Positions 7,721 through 14,098 of a stretch of 16,827 nt of DNA are shown in pieces. Under the pieces are notes generated by a model, which ran no database searches, was not told the origin of the DNA, and saw nothing but the letters and a program-made list of their open reading frames with translations. Source of the stretch: an uncultured Ruminococcus sp. (GTDB lineage Bacteria > Bacillota > Clostridia > Oscillospirales > Acutalibacteraceae); NCBI GenBank assembly GCA_902797065.1, contig CADBRK010000225.1, forward strand, positions 1 through 16,827, read 5' to 3'. Numbering within the stretch: the stretch's first letter is position 1; each line of letters starts with the position of its first letter. Both the position numbers and the translations under genes were made by a program.

Positions 7721-8260
7721 TTAAATAATCGCTGCTATTTCCTCGTCTATCTGTTCCGGTGTGCGCGTGGGTTCAAATCTTCTGATGATAACACCGTCGC
7801 GGTTTACAAGGAACTTCGTGAAATTCCACTTTATATCCTCCGGCTTTACGGCTGTTTTGCTGATTTTTTTGATAGCCTTCATAGCGATCTGGCTTTTCAG
7901 ACCTTTTATTTCTTCCGAGGGGGAATTTGCTTTGATGTAGGTGTAAAGCGGAGATTCGTTCTCGCCGTTTACATCTATCTTTGCAAGCTGGTCGAACTGT
8001 GTTTTATATCTTGCTGTGCAAAACTCGTGTATCTCATTATCGCTGCCGGGCGCTTGATTGCCGAACTGATTGCACGGAAAGTCAAGTATTTCTAATCCCA
8101 GGGCGTGATATTTTTCGTAGAGCTTTTCAAGCCCGTCGTATTGCGGTGTGAATCCGCAGCCGGTAGCTGTGTTTACAATGAGCAATACCTTGCCTTTGAG
8201 TGTGCTGAGGTCAAGTTCGCCGTTCTTTCGCTTTTTGACCGTATAATCATAGATTGACAT
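7721..8260 (-). CDS. Glutathione-peroxidase-family thiol peroxidase
   Basis: This is a 179-residue enzyme that reduces hydrogen peroxide and organic hydroperoxides. The catalytic tetrad is visible: Cys35 in NTATGCGFT, Gln65 in FPCNQFGNQ, and Trp145-Asn146 in WNFTKFL. Cys81 (EIHEFC) is placed like the resolving Cys of thioredoxin-dependent members, so thioredoxin rather than glutathione is the likely reductant, which fits the thioredoxin gene directly downstream. There is no selenocysteine. A segment at about 112-140 makes it longer than the roughly 160-residue form, similar to E. coli BtuE in length. I chose the ATG at 8260 because AGGAGG (8269-8274) lies 8 bases upstream; the open frame to 8308 runs through the promoter and has no ribosome binding site. 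Confidence 0.93.
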   Translation of the reverse strand: MSIYDYTVKKRKNGELDLSTLKGKVLLIVNTATGCGFTPQYDGLEKLYEKYHALGLEILDFPCNQFGNQAPGSDNEIHEFCTARYKTQFDQLAKIDVNGENESPLYTYIKANSPSEEIKGLKSQIAMKAIKKISKTAVKPEDIKWNFTKFLVNRDGVIIRRFEPTRTPEQIDEEIAAII

Positions 8261-8289
8261 AAGCTGTACCTCCTGCCGAATTGATTTAT

Positions 8290-8304
8290 TACAATTAAAT
8301 TGTA
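8290..8304. promoter_or_regulatory. Perfect 7-1-7 palindrome over the -10 box (Fur/PerR-family-like operator candidate)
   Basis: TACAATTAAATTGTA is a perfect 15-base palindrome whose one arm contains the -10 hexamer of the peroxidase promoter. The 7-1-7 geometry is that of Fur-family boxes, and a peroxide-responsive PerR would make sense for a peroxidase operon. The match to the Per box TTATAATnATTATAA is only partial, so the regulator's identity is inferred. AT-rich palindromes can also arise by chance. Confidence 0.4.
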
Positions 8305-8327
8305 TCATATCAAAATTGTTTTGTCAA
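8299..8327 (-). promoter_or_regulatory. Sigma-A promoter of the peroxidase-thioredoxin operon
   Basis: On the minus strand, TTGACA (8322-8327, perfect) and TACAAT (8299-8304) are 17 bases apart. It fires away from the fluoride-riboswitch promoter, whose -35 box begins 42 bases further right, so the intergenic region is a compact divergent promoter pair. Confidence 0.8.
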
Positions 8328-8369
8328 GAGGTGATTTTATTTTTCTGTAAATATTCGTGGTAAAACATG

Positions 8370-8398
8370 TTGAAACAACTCGGCGGACGTGATATAAT
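8370..8398 (+). promoter_or_regulatory. Sigma-A promoter of the fluoride riboswitch and antiporter
   Basis: TTGAAA (8370-8375) and a perfect TATAAT (8393-8398) are separated by 17 bases. The start, near 8405, falls right at the beginning of the aptamer, as expected for a riboswitch leader. Confidence 0.8.
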
Positions 8399-8405
8399 AC
8401 ATACA

Positions 8406-8466
8406 GATGGGAATGATGTTCTCCCTCGGGTTATCCGAAACCGCATTTTTTGCTGATGACGTCTGC
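8406..8466 (+). promoter_or_regulatory. Fluoride riboswitch aptamer (crcB RNA motif)
   Basis: The RNA contains every landmark of the crcB/fluoride aptamer. GGGA (8409-8412) and TCCC (8422-8425) close a hairpin with loop ATGATGTTC, the counterpart of the GATGG..TTC loop. An optional hairpin follows (CGG GTTAT CCG, 8427-8437), then AACCGC (8439-8444), a short GCA/TGC stem (8443-8445 with 8451-8453), and the conserved GCTGATGAC (8452-8460). The pseudoknot is intact: GATGT (8415-8419) can pair with ACGTC (8459-8463). These letters differ from the B. cereus crcB example as I recall it, yet keep pairing. It should bind fluoride with Mg2+ and turn on the gene downstream. Confidence 0.92.
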
Positions 8467-8496
8467 TTTTCGTGGCAGAAGTTATCGGCTTTTTTT
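8452..8496 (+). terminator. Expression-platform terminator of the fluoride riboswitch
   Basis: GCTGATGACGTCTGC (8452-8466) pairs with GCAGAAGTTATCGGC (8475-8489), allowing two G-U pairs and one mismatch, with an 8-base loop, and is followed by seven T (8490-8496). The 5' strand of this stem is the aptamer's own 3' conserved segment, including the pseudoknot strand 8459-8463. Ligand-bound aptamer and terminator therefore exclude each other, which makes an ON switch by transcription antitermination. Confidence 0.9.
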
Positions 8497-8515
8497 GTTC
8501 TTAGGAGGAATAATA

Positions 8516-9697
8516 ATGTTATTAAGCACAGCTTTGATTCTGACCGTTGGTATAGTTTTTGGCGGAATATGCAGGAAAATACATTTGCCGCCGCTGGTCG
8601 GAATGATCGCAGGAGGTATTCTGATCGGTTCATACGGGCTTGATCTGCTCGATCCGTCGATGCAGGCAGTATCGGCGGATATACGGCGCGCTGCCCTGAT
8701 AGTAATACTTATTCGTGCAGGGCTTAAATTAAACCTATCCGACTTAAAAAAAACAGGAAGACCCGGGGTGCTTATGTGCTTTGTGCCTGCATGCTTTGAG
8801 ATTCTGGGAATGATCCTTCTTGCGCCGATAATGCTCGGTATGTCTCACGTTGAAGCGGCGATCCTGGGCGCAGTGACAGGCGCAGTATCCCCTGCGGTCA
8901 TAGTTCCGAGAATGATCAAGCTGATCGACGAAAAACGGGGAACCGATAAAGCTATCCCTCAGATGATACTTGCGGGCGCGTCTGTAGACGATGTGTTTGT
9001 AATAGTAATGTTTACAGCTTTTACGGGCGTGATACAAGGCGAAAAAATATCCGCAATGAGTATAGCGTCTATACCGATCTCGCTGTTTACGGGTATTATT
9101 ATCGGTATTTTATCGGGATATATACTCTCTGTCATATATAAAAGAATAAGCATATCTCCGGTGATAGCGGTTCTTATTATTCTGTCGGCAGGATTTGCGC
9201 TGTCGGCTGCCGAAAACTCGTTCGGAAAGATGATTCCGTTCGCTTCAATGATAGCCGTTATGTGTATGGGAATAGGAGTAAAGAGGAAAGCACCGCAAAA
9301 AGCTGTCGTGTTATCCGAAAAATTCGGGAGTATCTGGAGCGCTGCGGAGATATTTCTGTTTGTGCTGGTTGGTGCATGCGTATCGGTTGACAGCCTTAAA
9401 AATGCAGGGTTAAGGGCGCTGCTGCTTCTGTTATGTGTTCTTGCGTTCAGAGCTGCAGGGGTGGTGCTGTGTCTTGCTTTTACGAAACTGAACAAAAGAG
9501 AAAAGCTGTTCTGTGTTATTGCATATATGCCAAAGGCGACGGTACAGGCTGCGATCGGGGGAATACCCCTTGCCATGGGGCTTGCATGCGGAGAGAGTGT
9601 TCTTGCCGTGTCGGTTTTAGCTATTCTTTTGACTGCGCCGCTTGGCGCGCTGGCGATAGATATGAGCTATAAAAAATTATTGTCGGAAAAAAGATAG
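8516..9697 (+). CDS. Fluoride-responsive cation/proton antiporter (CPA family)
   Basis: This is a 393-residue protein with about 12 hydrophobic segments, matching the Na_H_Exchanger family (PF00999-like). GAVTGAVSPAVIVP (118-131) is the unwound-helix motif. GASVDDVFVI (154-163) supplies the paired aspartates Asp158-Asp159 of the CPA2-type electrogenic exchangers that sit in the ion-binding site. I start it at the ATG at 8516 with AGGAGG at 8503-8508. The open frame extends up to 8450, but that ATG lies inside the riboswitch terminator. Fluoride riboswitches are known to control Na+/H+ antiporters as well as CrcB and CLC-F channels. Its job is most likely fluoride resistance, by direct export or by adjusting ion and pH balance; which of these is unresolved. 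Confidence 0.92.
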   Translation: MLLSTALILTVGIVFGGICRKIHLPPLVGMIAGGILIGSYGLDLLDPSMQAVSADIRRAALIVILIRAGLKLNLSDLKKTGRPGVLMCFVPACFEILGMILLAPIMLGMSHVEAAILGAVTGAVSPAVIVPRMIKLIDEKRGTDKAIPQMILAGASVDDVFVIVMFTAFTGVIQGEKISAMSIASIPISLFTGIIIGILSGYILSVIYKRISISPVIAVLIILSAGFALSAAENSFGKMIPFASMIAVMCMGIGVKRKAPQKAVVLSEKFGSIWSAAEIFLFVLVGACVSVDSLKNAGLRALLLLLCVLAFRAAGVVLCLAFTKLNKREKLFCVIAYMPKATVQAAIGGIPLAMGLACGESVLAVSVLAILLTAPLGALAIDMSYKKLLSEKR

Positions 9698-9723
9698 ACT
9701 TTTAGAAATGTTTGGTGTAAAAT
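9695..9723 (+). promoter_or_regulatory. Possible promoter overlapping the antiporter stop codon
   Basis: TAGACT (9695-9700) and TAAAAT (9718-9723) are 17 bases apart. No terminator is visible after the antiporter, so the following genes could be transcribed both by read-through and from here. Confidence 0.35.
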
Positions 9724-9762
9724 ATTTGTAAGAATGTTTTGTTTTGGAAGGGTGTATTGGGT

Positions 9763-10254
9763 ATGAGAAAAGTCAGGTACGGGGTCAGGTTATTAATAAC
9801 GTCGTTATCTATGCTGCTGTGCAGTCTGATCCATTTTGTGTGGGAGAAATTATTGCAGCTTACGGAATTTCTGGGCAAAATAAAATCAATCGGAGACGAT
9901 GATTTTGAAATACTCAGCTTGTCAAGCTGGGGCGATCTTTTCGGATCGGGTTCAAAAGCGGCGGAAATGCATGTTTCAAGTTTTTCGGTCATAATTCCTT
10001 TCAGTATTATATGCGGGCTGCTCGGAGTGATCTATGCAATAATCAGGTGTACAAAACACGATCTGGTTGTCTTTAATGCTGTTCTGGTTGTTTTCGGCGC
10101 AGTAATAAGCTTTTTGGGGATGATCTCGTTTGCGCTGCTTGCCGTGTCGGGCGAAGCCGTTCTGTTTGCTTTAATAATGCTTGCGCTGACGCTTGTTGCG
10201 GTACCGTTCCTGTTTTTCGTCGTCGCCATAAAGTGTTGTATTAGGAAGAAGTGA
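9763..10254 (+). CDS. Small four-helix membrane protein of unknown function
   Basis: This is a 163-residue hydrophobic protein with probable membrane helices at about 9-27, 75-95, 104-128 and 131-156 and a polar 45-residue loop after the first helix. I recognise no family. The start at 9763 is supported by GGAAGGG at 9746-9752; an in-frame TTG at 9739 precedes that site and is unlikely. The stop is 4 bases before the asparaginase-like gene, so the two are probably co-translated. Confidence 0.7.
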   Translation: MRKVRYGVRLLITSLSMLLCSLIHFVWEKLLQLTEFLGKIKSIGDDDFEILSLSSWGDLFGSGSKAAEMHVSSFSVIIPFSIICGLLGVIYAIIRCTKHDLVVFNAVLVVFGAVISFLGMISFALLAVSGEAVLFALIMLALTLVAVPFLFFVVAIKCCIRKK

Positions 10255-10258
10255 TATT

Positions 10259-11215
10259 ATGAAAATACTTGTTGTGTTTACGGGCGGAACCATAGGCAGC
10301 AGCGTCAAAAACGGTATTGCCGATATTGACGGTAACCCTGCAAAAAAGCTGCTCGAACTGTACCCGGATATTGATTTTGTCTGTATCGAGCCGTTTTCCA
10401 TACTGAGCGAAAACTCGACTGTAGATACTCTGGAACACCTTTGCAATTTTATGCTTGGTGTGGATTATGATAATTATAACGGCGTGATCCTGACGCACGG
10501 CAGCGATACCCTCGGATATACAGCCGCAGCTCTCGGGATCGCTCTGTCGTATGTCAGGATACCCGTAATGCTGACGGCGGCGGATTATGTTCTGAGTGAT
10601 GAAAGATCAAACGGTACGGAGAACTTCTGCGGCTGTGTTGATTTTATCGGGGAGTTCGTGAAGGGGAAACATGAATATTCCGGTGTGTATGCCGTATGGA
10701 AAAACAGGGGCGACTTTGTGCGTGTGCATCATGCGAGGTGTTTGGAGCAGGCTGATTTTAACGATGAGTTCCATTCCTACAGAAAAGGCAGCTTCGGGAC
10801 AATGTCGCATGGCAGCTTTGTAAAGGACAAAGCTGCGTACGGCGGTGTAAAGCTAAGTCTGTTCTCCGAAGATCTGCAAGGCAAATTGATACGTCTTTCA
10901 AGAAATGTGCTGCTGCTTAAATCTTACGTGGGCGCAGACTTCGATTGTATTTCACTCGACGGCAAGGATGCGGTGCTGGTACAGGCTTATCACTCGGGTA
11001 CGGTATGTACGGAAGGGGAAAATACCTCGTTCGTGAAATTTGCAAAACGCTGTAAAGCGAAGGGCGTAGATGTGTTTTTGTACTCTGTCAAAGACAGAAG
11101 CTATATCTATCGTTCGGCGAAGAAGATCCCGTGGGATGCGGTTACGCCTGTTTTTGATACCGGCGAATGCTCGGCGTATGTTGGGCTTCTCTTCAGATAC
11201 GGAAAAATAGAGTAG
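10259..11215 (+). CDS. Divergent asparaginase-family protein
   Basis: This is a 318-residue protein of the asparaginase/glutaminase type (PF00710-like). TGGTIG (8-13) supplies the first nucleophile Thr11. THGSDTLGYTAAALG (79-93) is the second signature, where the usual HGTDT reads HGSDT, so the second catalytic Thr is Ser82 and Asp83 is retained. The region that normally carries the catalytic Lys (RTTKA in type I enzymes) reads RVHHA here, so the Lys seems to be His. No signal peptide is seen; it is cytoplasmic like type I enzymes. It could hydrolyse asparagine or another amide with altered kinetics, or have a new role. AGGAAG at 10243-10248 precedes the ATG by 10 bases. Confidence 0.82.
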   Translation: MKILVVFTGGTIGSSVKNGIADIDGNPAKKLLELYPDIDFVCIEPFSILSENSTVDTLEHLCNFMLGVDYDNYNGVILTHGSDTLGYTAAALGIALSYVRIPVMLTAADYVLSDERSNGTENFCGCVDFIGEFVKGKHEYSGVYAVWKNRGDFVRVHHARCLEQADFNDEFHSYRKGSFGTMSHGSFVKDKAAYGGVKLSLFSEDLQGKLIRLSRNVLLLKSYVGADFDCISLDGKDAVLVQAYHSGTVCTEGENTSFVKFAKRCKAKGVDVFLYSVKDRSYIYRSAKKIPWDAVTPVFDTGECSAYVGLLFRYGKIE

Positions 11216-11254
11216 CCAAACTCAAAAGCGACATCTTACTCCTCGTATAAGTGT

Positions 11255-11260
11255 TATAAT
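11255..11260 (+). promoter_or_regulatory. -10 box of a possible promoter for the C39-like protease gene
   Basis: A perfect TATAAT lies 35 bases before the start codon in an otherwise unexplained 79-base gap. No good -35 hexamer stands 16-18 bases upstream (CATCTT at 17), so it would be weak or activator-dependent. Confidence 0.35.
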
Positions 11261-11294
11261 ACGTTTATGTTAAAACACAAACGGGGGCGGATGT

Positions 11295-12149
11295 ATGTAT
11301 AATAAAAAACGGAATCACACATTGCTTGTGCTGACGGTAATGCTCGGAAGTCTTGCTGTGACGGTTGTTTGTTTCGGTACGAAGTCGAATGCCGAGGTGA
11401 ACAAAAATACAGTTGCCGCACAGACCGATGCGCCTGCCGCAGATAAGACGGAAAAGTATTTTAATAAGGAAACAGAACAAAAGCTTTTCGAGATGTCACT
11501 GGGAGACGAGCGGTTCAAAGAGGTATTTGATAATTATACTAAATACCCCGGGTATTTGCTTGACGCTCTCTGTAAAGACCCGTCGCTCATCGGGCTTGTG
11601 TTGATCTGCGGCAGCGGTTATGACCCTGCCGATTGTTATATTACGAGAGAAGAATTGGAACAGGAAATTCCGCTTTTTATCCAGTGGGATAAGCGCTGGG
11701 GATATGCAGAGTACGGAGACGATATTATTGCGTCGTCGGGCTGCGGACCTACGTGTCTTTCCATGATCGCTGTCGGTCTGACAAAGAATTCCGCCTATAA
11801 CCCTTTTTATATTGCGGAGTATGCGTCGTCGCACGGATATTATCAGTACGGAACGGGTACGTCATGGGCATTGTTTACCGAGGGAAGCGCAGATTTCGGC
11901 TTATGCTGCGAGGAACTCCCGATAGACAAAGATACCGTATACAGCCGTCTTGCGCAGGGATACCCGATCATCTGTTCGATGATACCCGGAGATTTTACCG
12001 ACAGCGGTCATTTTATCGTGCTGGCAGGAACGGAGAAGGGCATGATAAAGGTCAATGATCCGAACAGCTTTGAAAACAGCGAAAAACTTTGGAAATACTC
12101 CGAGCTTGAGTGGCAGATCAGAAACATGTGGTGCTTTTCGAAAATCTGA
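11295..12149 (+). CDS. Secreted or membrane-anchored C39-like cysteine peptidase
   Basis: This is a 284-residue protein with a basic N-terminus and a hydrophobic segment at about 9-28 acting as signal or anchor, a Thr/Ala-rich linker, then a peptidase C39-like domain (PF13529 type) from about residue 124. PLFIQWDKRWGYAEYG (126-141) is the usual entry motif. Cys150 in SSGCGPTCLSMI is the likely nucleophile, His239 in GHFIVL the base, and Asp255 in VNDPNS the third residue. Such proteins are extracytoplasmic and their substrates are mostly unknown. GGGGGCGG at 11283-11290 serves the ATG at 11295; the ATG at 11291 is out of frame and stops after three codons. I see no strong terminator after the gene. 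Confidence 0.88.
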   Translation: MYNKKRNHTLLVLTVMLGSLAVTVVCFGTKSNAEVNKNTVAAQTDAPAADKTEKYFNKETEQKLFEMSLGDERFKEVFDNYTKYPGYLLDALCKDPSLIGLVLICGSGYDPADCYITREELEQEIPLFIQWDKRWGYAEYGDDIIASSGCGPTCLSMIAVGLTKNSAYNPFYIAEYASSHGYYQYGTGTSWALFTEGSADFGLCCEELPIDKDTVYSRLAQGYPIICSMIPGDFTDSGHFIVLAGTEKGMIKVNDPNSFENSEKLWKYSELEWQIRNMWCFSKI

Positions 12150-12218
12150 CAATTTCTATGCTGAATAGTCTTAAAATATGCATTATCCTACAAAAATAAA
12201 AATATTGCAGAACAGGTA

Positions 12219-12247
12219 TTGTAAAGTGTCCTTTTATCATATATAAT
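12219..12247 (+). promoter_or_regulatory. Sigma-A promoter of the four-gene flavoprotein operon
   Basis: TTGTAA (12219-12224) and a perfect TATAAT (12242-12247) are 17 bases apart. The transcript should start near 12254, with a leader of about 60 bases before the ATG at 12313. Confidence 0.7.
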
Positions 12248-12273
12248 ACTATAAGTGTCCGCAATGATGGACA
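12224..12273. repeat. AAGTGTCC direct repeats flanking the -10 box, plus a short leader hairpin
   Basis: AAGTGTCC occurs at 12224-12231 and 12253-12260, 29 bases apart, on either side of the -10 hexamer. The second copy also forms TGTCC-N8-GGACA (12256-12273) at the start of the leader. This layout could be a two-site operator, possibly for the WYL regulator at the end of the operon; that link is inference. Confidence 0.35.
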
Positions 12274-12312
12274 GATCGTATTTTTACAATGAGCGAAAAG
12301 GAGTAGTTCCCT

Positions 12313-12795
12313 ATGTGGTATTTGTATGTTTTCCTTATTTCTATGGTGCCTTTGATCGAACTCAGAGGGGCGATCCCCGTAGCAGTAGCGCAGGGACTCA
12401 ATATCTTTATAGCATACGCAATATGTATAATAGGCAATATGCTGCCCGTACCGATCATCTACTTTTTTGCGAGAAAGGTTCTCGAATGGGGCAAGGATAA
12501 ACCTCTCATAGGAAAATTCTTTACGTTCTGCCTTGTGAAGGGCAAAAAGGGCGGAGAAAAATTGGAGGCTAAAGCAGGCAACGGGCTTTTTGTTGCGCTG
12601 ATGCTTTTTGTGGGTATACCGCTTCCCGGAACAGGCGCATGGACAGGTACGCTTGCGGCGAGTCTGCTCGATATAGGCTTCAAGAAAAGCATACTTGCGG
12701 TTATGCTCGGAGTGTTGATGGCAGGTATTATCATGGGAACAGGTTCTCTGCTTGTTGCCCACGGCATCAACTTTGTGTTTGCGCCGGCGGCTTGA
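12313..12795 (+). CDS. Small multidrug export-family membrane protein (PF06695-like)
   Basis: This is a 160-residue membrane protein with about four helices. PLIELRGAIP (13-22) and GIPLPGTGAWTG (101-112) are the two conserved stretches of the Sm_multidrug_ex family. They look like the re-entrant loops of DedA-type transporters, so a transport role for lipids or small molecules is plausible; the drug-export name is historical. AAGGAG at 12298-12303 lies 9 bases upstream. It heads an operon with two flavoproteins and a WYL regulator, with a 13-base gap to the next gene. Confidence 0.85.
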   Translation: MWYLYVFLISMVPLIELRGAIPVAVAQGLNIFIAYAICIIGNMLPVPIIYFFARKVLEWGKDKPLIGKFFTFCLVKGKKGGEKLEAKAGNGLFVALMLFVGIPLPGTGAWTGTLAASLLDIGFKKSILAVMLGVLMAGIIMGTGSLLVAHGINFVFAPAA

Positions 12796-12808
12796 TTAAG
12801 GAATAATG

Positions 12809-14098
12809 ATGGAAATAATTAAATATGATATAGTTGTTTTAGGCGGCGGTGCAGGGGGACTTGCAGCCGCCGTTTGTCTATCGAAAAAGCTTAATAAAAA
12901 CGGCATAAAATACAAAATAGCCATTCTTGATAAAGAAGATAAATGCGGCAGAAAGCTCCTTGCAACAGGCAACGGCAAATGTAATTTAACCAATTACAAT
13001 ATGTCGCCGGAATACTATAACAGATCATGCCGGGAGTTTATTGCGCCGATACTTTCAAAGTACAAGCCCGAAAAGCTGATGTCGTTCTTTTTGTCTTTGG
13101 GTATGATCTTCCGCAGCGACAGCGCAGGCAGAGTCTACCCGTATTCGGGCACTGCCTTTGATGTGATGAATATTCTTGTACTGAATTCGCAGGCATACGG
13201 TGCGGACATTCACTGTTCGGTGAATGTCAGACAGATTGAACAGGTAAGGGGCGGTTTTAAGCTGATAAGCGATACGGCTGAATACCAATGTAAAAAGCTT
13301 ATTCTTGCAGCGGGAGGAAAAGCACAGCCGAATCTCGGCAGCAGCGGTGCGTCATACAGCTTTGCAAAAATGCTCGGGCTTGATGTTTCCCCGGTTTTCC
13401 CTTCGCTTGCGCCGATACCGTGTAAAGATAAAGACCTTTCCGCCGTAAAGGGTGTGAGAGTACCTTGCAGGGTTACTTTGAACGCAGACAATGTGCCGGT
13501 ACATACCGAAACGGGCGAATTGCAGCTCAACGCAGATAATGTGTCGGGCATATGCGTGTTTCAGCTTTCGAGATACTCAAACGAATTTTTTGCGCTCGGT
13601 ACGGTGAACGGAGTAAAAACAGAGAAGATAACCATAACGGCTGATCTGATGCCCGAATACACTTGCGCCGATGTTGAAAAAATGCTTTTCTCAAAATGCA
13701 GGAAATATCCGGATCAAAAAAACGGGGAAATTTTCACCGGAATGCTTAACCGCAAACTTGGAGAATTTATCTGTAAGAGAGCGGAGCTTGATATAAACGG
13801 ATATATGTACAGCTTAATGCAGGATGATATAGAAACACTTGCCCGACTCGTAAAGACGTGTACGTTTACACCGAAGAGTTTATCTTCGTTTAACGCCGCA
13901 CAGGTGACAGCCGGCGGAATAAGTGTAGATCAGATAAACCCTGATATGAGCTGTAAGAAAAACAGCGGACTGTATATGATAGGAGAAGCACTGGATGTTG
14001 ACGGCGTTTGCGGAGGCTATAATCTTCATTTTGCATTTTCGAGCGGAATTATTGCCGGTAATGCGTGTGCCGATTCGATGAGAGGAGGGGTAAAATGA
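12809..14098 (+). CDS. NAD(P)/FAD-dependent oxidoreductase, HI0933/BaiN-like family
   Basis: This is a 429-residue flavoprotein. The N-terminal dinucleotide-binding loop GGGAGG is at 12-17, followed by the family hallmark GRKLLATGNGKCNLTN (47-62). Near the C-terminus a stretch around GLYMIGEALDVDGVCGGYN contacts the flavin and contains the conserved GGYN. It is cytosolic and of normal family length (about 400). The family is widespread in gut clostridia and mostly uncharacterised; the reaction here is unknown. There are two adjacent ATGs; I prefer 12809 because AAGGA (12798-12802) is 6 bases away rather than 3. The last four bases overlap the next flavoprotein gene. Confidence 0.9.
   Translation: MEIIKYDIVVLGGGAGGLAAAVCLSKKLNKNGIKYKIAILDKEDKCGRKLLATGNGKCNLTNYNMSPEYYNRSCREFIAPILSKYKPEKLMSFFLSLGMIFRSDSAGRVYPYSGTAFDVMNILVLNSQAYGADIHCSVNVRQIEQVRGGFKLISDTAEYQCKKLILAAGGKAQPNLGSSGASYSFAKMLGLDVSPVFPSLAPIPCKDKDLSAVKGVRVPCRVTLNADNVPVHTETGELQLNADNVSGICVFQLSRYSNEFFALGTVNGVKTEKITITADLMPEYTCADVEKMLFSKCRKYPDQKNGEIFTGMLNRKLGEFICKRAELDINGYMYSLMQDDIETLARLVKTCTFTPKSLSSFNAAQVTAGGISVDQINPDMSCKKNSGLYMIGEALDVDGVCGGYNLHFAFSSGIIAGNACADSMRGGVK

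Noticed and set aside
8261..8308. N-terminal extension of the peroxidase frame to 8308
   Set aside because: It would translate the promoter region and has no ribosome binding site. The ATG at 8260 has AGGAGG and fits the family's usual N-terminus.
8450..8515. Upstream extension of the antiporter reading frame
   Set aside because: Its ATG falls inside the riboswitch terminator. AGGAGG at 8503-8508 clearly serves the ATG at 8516.
12118..12762. Minus-strand open frame of 214 codons
   Set aside because: It is a shadow of the small multidrug export-family gene and its promoter, rich in His/Arg/Lys as expected for antisense frames.
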